A stretch of DNA of 64,000 bases from JAZKGA01 sp040386235 (GTDB lineage: Bacteria > Pseudomonadota > Alphaproteobacteria > Micavibrionales > Micavibrionaceae), in NCBI GenBank assembly GCA_040386235.1, contig JAZKGA010000001.1, positions 124,001 through 188,000 on the forward strand. Reading direction: 5' to 3'. Both the position numbers and the translations under genes were made by a program. A model generated the notes under the pieces. It was given only the letters and a program-made list of their open reading frames with translations, was not told where the DNA came from and made no database searches. Position 1 is the stretch's first letter. Each line of letters opens with the position of its first letter. Of the stretch, positions 60,367 to 64,000 are shown piece after piece.

Positions 60367-61746
60367 CTAGGCTAACCAGTCGTTCAAATCCCGCACATGG
60401 GACAGTGGCACAAGGCGCAGATCAGTTTGTTTTGCGCCTTGTTTGTTGGTCGGTGGCATTAAAATCGTATCGAAACCCAGCTTGCTGGCTTCTTTCTGCC
60501 GCAATTCCGGCTGGGCCACTGGACGAATTTCACCGCCCAGCCCGACCTCGCCAAAAAACAGAGCGCCTTCAGGAATCGCCCGGTTACGCAGGGCTGAAAT
60601 GAGCGCCGCAGCAACGGCCACGTCGGCGCCCGTCTCGGTAATTTTTAAACCTCCGGCGATATTCAAATACACATCATAGGTCGCAAAGCTTAACCCCAGC
60701 CTTGTTTCAAGAACGGCCAACAGCATGGCCAGGCGGTTATTATCCCAGCCGATGCACGCACGGCGTGGCGCAGAAAATGGCGTGGATGCGACCAAGGCTT
60801 GAACTTCAACCAATAATGGCCGTGTTCCTTCAATACTGGCCAATACGGCACTGCCTGGCAAATCCTGATGCCGCTGCGCCAGAAAAAGGGCAGAGGGGTT
60901 GGCAACCTCAGCCAGGCCGTTTTCCTGCATCGCAAACACGCCGATTTCGTCGGTGGGGCCATAGCGGTTTTTAACAGTCCGCAGGATGCGGAATTGATGT
61001 CCGCGATCGCCTTCAAAATACAAAACGGTATCAACCATATGCTCCAGAACACGCGGGCCCGCCAGCTGACCTTCTTTTGTGACATGACCGACCAGCAGGA
61101 TACAGATATTACGTGATTTCGCCGCGGCGATCAGGGCATGGGTCGCGGCGCGCACCTGCGTCACCGTACCCGGCGCACTGTCAATCGCGGGCACGACCAT
61201 TGTTTGGATTGAGTCAATAACCACCAGTTTAATGTTGCGGCTTTTATCGTCCAGCGTGGCCAGAATCGCATCGACATCCGTGGCCGCCGCCAGATGCAGA
61301 TTATCTTCTGCCAGGCCCAGACGTTGCGCGCGCAGGCGGATTTGTTCCATCCCCTCCTCACCCGATACGTACAGGGCGTTGACGTTTTGGCGCGTCAGGG
61401 CACAGGCGATTTGCAGCAACAGGGTCGATTTACCGATTCCCGGATCACCGCCGATCAGAATAACAGACCCAGGTACCAGGCCACCGCCGCAAACGCGGTC
61501 GAATTCCTGAATACCGACATGATAGCGCGGCGGCAGCGGGGTCAGCTGCTCACGCAAATTCTCAGTCGATAAAGGGCGCGCCTTGGCGTTTGTACGCGTA
61601 TGCGCCGCGCCGCTGGCGAAACCGCCGCCTGATGACGTTTCTTCGACAATGCTGTTCCATGCGCCGCAGGCTTCGCACTTTCCCGCCCAGCGATGAGTCA
61701 CGTCACCGCAGGATTGGCACACATAATTTGATTTTGATTTGGCCAT
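60367..61746 (-). CDS. radA: DNA repair protein RadA
   Basis: RecA-like ATPase that drives branch migration in recombination. The 459-residue protein starts with a C4 zinc finger (C10, C13, C24, C27), then Walker A GGDPGIGKSTLL, the RadA-specific KNRxG motif, here KNRYG rather than the usual KNRFG, and a C-terminal Lon-like domain (GGLKITETGADVAVAAALISALRNRAIP). It begins 6 bases after the heparinase-like gene stop. Confidence 0.96.
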   Translation of the reverse strand: MAKSKSNYVCQSCGDVTHRWAGKCEACGAWNSIVEETSSGGGFASGAAHTRTNAKARPLSTENLREQLTPLPPRYHVGIQEFDRVCGGGLVPGSVILIGGDPGIGKSTLLLQIACALTRQNVNALYVSGEEGMEQIRLRAQRLGLAEDNLHLAAATDVDAILATLDDKSRNIKLVVIDSIQTMVVPAIDSAPGTVTQVRAATHALIAAAKSRNICILLVGHVTKEGQLAGPRVLEHMVDTVLYFEGDRGHQFRILRTVKNRYGPTDEIGVFAMQENGLAEVANPSALFLAQRHQDLPGSAVLASIEGTRPLLVEVQALVASTPFSAPRRACIGWDNNRLAMLLAVLETRLGLSFATYDVYLNIAGGLKITETGADVAVAAALISALRNRAIPEGALFFGEVGLGGEIRPVAQPELRQKEASKLGFDTILMPPTNKQGAKQTDLRLVPLSHVRDLNDWLA

Positions 61747-61752
61747 TTAAGG

Positions 61753-63387
61753 TTATAGCCCCTCACGCTGCAAGGCCCAGCAAATTTGCAGCTTGTCGCT
61801 TTGCATCGTACTTGTCAGGACAATCTGTTTGGTTTTCAAAGGCCGGTTTCCTTCGCCCAGGTAAATACTGTTTTCCAGCGACAATGTCGCGCCCGTCTGA
61901 TGGAACCGCCAGCCGATGCCGCTTGGCAGGCGTAATAAAAACTCCTGACCGTCGCGAATGGCGGACACCAAAACGCGCGGATGCAGGTGGAATCGCAGGG
62001 TCACCTGACGTGGCTTGGCCAGTTGCGTGGCACAGCTTAAGGTCTCCTCACCCCGCAGGTCATGACCTTTTTGCGCCAGGGACAGGCGACGGTGATGCGT
62101 GATGCCCGTGGTGGATACATATCCGTCATGGCTGCCTTCAACCATGCTAAATGCCTCGGTATCCTCGCGCGTGATCATGGCTTTGCGGACAATCCGGCCG
62201 AAATGCCCGTCCTGACGAATTTCCATCGCGTTGTAATCATCAATTGTCAGGCTGTTATGCGCCGCTGTGGCGCGCAAAGCGTCCTGCCATTCCGCAGCCG
62301 ATGGGTGCGTGCCGCAATTGACGAAAATACGTTCGCGGGCATAGCTGAATTCAAATGCCAGTGGCGCGGCATGCATTTGCCGGTCATAGGGCGCAGGTGG
62401 GCATAAACCGTGGTCGAATAGCAGCAGGGACCGGCCCGATGACAGGCGGTCATATCCACACGCCGGCAGGGTCCGCAGCACCTTGCCCTTGGTGTCAATG
62501 CTGGCCAAATAATGATCCAGACGGTCTGCATCTTCTTCCTGTGTGGCATGAAAGCACGGCAGTTTTTTATCGCCACAGCGGAAGAATCGTAACGCTGGCC
62601 CCATGCGATCAAGGGCGTGAATAAGCACCGCTGGCACGGGCCGTCCGGCGGCAACCAACGCGACGCGGATTTCATGGCACCGCATATACGCCAGTAATAA
62701 CTGGGCCGGGGATCTGGTGACGTGACCGCCATCGCCCAATATCTGCTTGGCCAGTTCCGTTTGCAGCATGTCATGCGTCTGGTGCAGCCAGTCATCCTGA
62801 TCGCTCAGGCTTAAACCAGCCAGCAGCAATCCGGTGATCGCCTGTAACGCTGCCGGGCCAGTGTGATTGGATGGCAAAGAGCGCGCCAGATGCCGCCCCT
62901 GGCGGAACACGCAATTCATCCAGATATCCTGCCATTGCGTATCGGCGCTGGCACCATAGAAATCAAAATGTTGCACCCAGGCCGCCAGGCGCGCACCGGT
63001 CAGGGCCGCATCAAATATGCCGGTGGTACCGGATTGCCGCCCATACGTTTCGATCCACGACTCGATTAAATGACGGGCCGCGCGACGGGCCATATCACCG
63101 CCGCACGCACGCAAATCCCGCAGCCAGCGAAAGCCATGCCGGTAATTCTGCGTCGCATCGTCTTCCGTCGTACGCCAGAACGCCGCAATCGCGACGTCAT
63201 AGCCAGACGGATAATCCCGCAAAGCGGTTAAAAGGGCACGCCCTGTTTCAGCACTGCCCGCCCACGCATCCGGCGGCAAGGTCAAGATACGCAGGGGATG
63301 GCGTGGCTTTTGAAACGCTTCCAACGCTTCGATTAAGCGTGTCGCCATTGACGGGCTGGATAACGGGCGTACGCCTTCATACCGCAT
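61753..63387 (-). CDS. Heparinase II/III-like protein
   Basis: A 544-residue protein with an alpha-helical N-terminal toroid and a C-terminal heparinase II/III beta-sandwich (FEFSYARERIFVNCGTHPS, AAHNSLTIDDYNAMEI, GYVSTTGITHHRRLSL). Alphaproteobacteria often have such a gene next to rpe; the substrate is unknown and heparin is unlikely. I start at ATG 63387, 6 bases after GAGG, overlapping the rpe stop by 11 bases; the open frame to 63465 is inside rpe. No signal peptide is seen. Confidence 0.85.
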   Translation of the reverse strand: MRYEGVRPLSSPSMATRLIEALEAFQKPRHPLRILTLPPDAWAGSAETGRALLTALRDYPSGYDVAIAAFWRTTEDDATQNYRHGFRWLRDLRACGGDMARRAARHLIESWIETYGRQSGTTGIFDAALTGARLAAWVQHFDFYGASADTQWQDIWMNCVFRQGRHLARSLPSNHTGPAALQAITGLLLAGLSLSDQDDWLHQTHDMLQTELAKQILGDGGHVTRSPAQLLLAYMRCHEIRVALVAAGRPVPAVLIHALDRMGPALRFFRCGDKKLPCFHATQEEDADRLDHYLASIDTKGKVLRTLPACGYDRLSSGRSLLLFDHGLCPPAPYDRQMHAAPLAFEFSYARERIFVNCGTHPSAAEWQDALRATAAHNSLTIDDYNAMEIRQDGHFGRIVRKAMITREDTEAFSMVEGSHDGYVSTTGITHHRRLSLAQKGHDLRGEETLSCATQLAKPRQVTLRFHLHPRVLVSAIRDGQEFLLRLPSGIGWRFHQTGATLSLENSIYLGEGNRPLKTKQIVLTSTMQSDKLQICWALQREGL

Positions 63388-64000
63388 TGCACGCCTCGCG
63401 TATTTTTTGTATGTGGGCAGCGTACGCGCCATCTTCAGGCTTAAATATCGCCGTACCGGCGACAAGTACGTCGGCCCCTGCCGTCACAGCTTTTGCCGCA
63501 GTCTTTGCGGTAATGCCGCCATCAACCTGAATATGTATCTGGTGGGATTGCGTACGTGCCAGATCGCGCGCCTGTTGAATCTTATCGTGCAGATCCAAAA
63601 ACACTTGCCCCCCAAAACCAGGGTTAACGGTCATTACCAGAATCAGGTCAATTAAGGGCAGTACGTGCCGTATGCCCTCAACCGGTGTTCCAGGACTCAA
63701 AGCCACGCCTGCCTTCATACCCGCGTCACGTACGGCCTGTAACGTACGGTGCAGATGTGGCCCGGATTCGGCATGAACTGTCATCCTGTTTGCGCCAGCT
63801 GCGGCCAAAGGGGCGATATAGCTTTCGGGGTGTGTGACCATCAAATGCACATCGAAAAAGGCTTTTGTCCGCGCACGCAGTCCGGCAATCACCGGTGGCC
63901 CAAAGGTCAGATTGGGCACAAAATGTCCGTCCATGACGTCGAAATGAATCCAATCAGCCCCCGCAGCCATCAGCATATCAACCTCTTCCCCCAAACGGGC
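63377..64000 (-). CDS. rpe: Ribulose-phosphate 3-epimerase, missing its N-terminus at the window edge
   Basis: Interconverts ribulose 5-phosphate and xylulose 5-phosphate in the pentose phosphate pathway or Calvin cycle. The visible 207 residues begin ARLGEEVD and include WIHFDVMDGHFVPN, FFDVHLMVTHP, VMTVNPGFGGQ and HIQVDGGI, so the metal and catalytic residues are present. About 12-15 residues (typically ISPSILSADF) lie beyond base 64000. The TTG at about 63994 is not a start. Confidence 0.95.
   Translation of the reverse strand, partial: ARLGEEVDMLMAAGADWIHFDVMDGHFVPNLTFGPPVIAGLRARTKAFFDVHLMVTHPESYIAPLAAAGANRMTVHAESGPHLHRTLQAVRDAGMKAGVALSPGTPVEGIRHVLPLIDLILVMTVNPGFGGQVFLDLHDKIQQARDLARTQSHQIHIQVDGGITAKTAAKAVTAGADVLVAGTAIFKPEDGAYAAHIQKIREACNAV

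Noticed and set aside
61753..63387. True heparin lyase
   Set aside because: Only the fold-level heparinase II/III family is supported; the protein has no signal peptide and sits in a conserved housekeeping context.
1..64000. tRNA, rRNA, CRISPR arrays, insertion sequences or toxin-antitoxin pairs
   Set aside because: I looked for cloverleaf arms, regularly spaced repeats, transposase motifs and small paired frames and saw none that hold up.

Overview
The window is a gene-dense stretch of a bacterial chromosome of roughly 55% GC. Its gene families and clusters are those of an alphaproteobacterium: an F1 ATPase operon (atpHAGDC) separate from the Fo genes, a sucCD-sucAB cluster, a dgt-SPOR-nagZ-scpAB-tatABC run, a DUF2336 protein, a heparinase II/III-like gene next to rpe, and mlaE-mlaF. 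The strand-switching layout and the wall hydrolases would fit a Micavibrio-like or other deep-branching Rhodospirillales-like lineage. That placement is an inference; no rRNA gene is present to test it. I found no tRNA, rRNA, CRISPR array, insertion sequence or prophage.

Positions 1-15.5 kb carry maintenance genes in short blocks of alternating strand: a gene fragment at the left edge, uvrC, a bactofilin, nth, an O6-alkylguanine methyltransferase, dnaKJ, a DsbA-like oxidoreductase, a periplasmic M48 protease, rlmE with a membrane protein and a GNAT, a tiny threonine-rich secreted protein, rsmB with a nitroreductase, and lysS. Positions 15.6-30.7 kb hold a DinG-type helicase, the leftward priA-atpHAGDC run, the DUF484-xerC pair, lpdA, and a PfkB kinase followed by a two-domain deaminase-like protein.

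Positions 30.7-41.6 kb are centred on the TCA cycle. sucC, sucD, two unknown paralogous genes, sucA and sucB form one leftward operon. It ends in an intrinsic terminator placed inside the 3' coding end of the opposing deaminase gene. A rightward cassette follows with a 75-codon ORF, an M23 endopeptidase and a lambda-endolysin-like muramidase, none with a clear signal peptide. mdh comes next, divergent from mlaE-mlaF-mrcA.

Positions 45.8-56.6 kb are a 13-gene leftward run (dgt, SPOR protein, nagZ, scpA, scpB, tatA, tatB, tatC, zapE, DUF2336 protein, M16 peptidase, GNAT, peroxiredoxin) with many 1-4 nt overlaps. Positions 56.6-64 kb contain erpA-xth, a glycosyltransferase, two unknown proteins, radA, a heparinase II/III-like gene and a 5'-truncated rpe.

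Most of the window is ordinary housekeeping. The parts that deserve attention are the paralogous pair inside the suc operon, the leaderless wall-hydrolase cassette, the deaminase with a degenerate second domain, the terminator inside a coding sequence, and the inverted repeat over the mdh promoter. No intergenic gap exceeds 300 bases.
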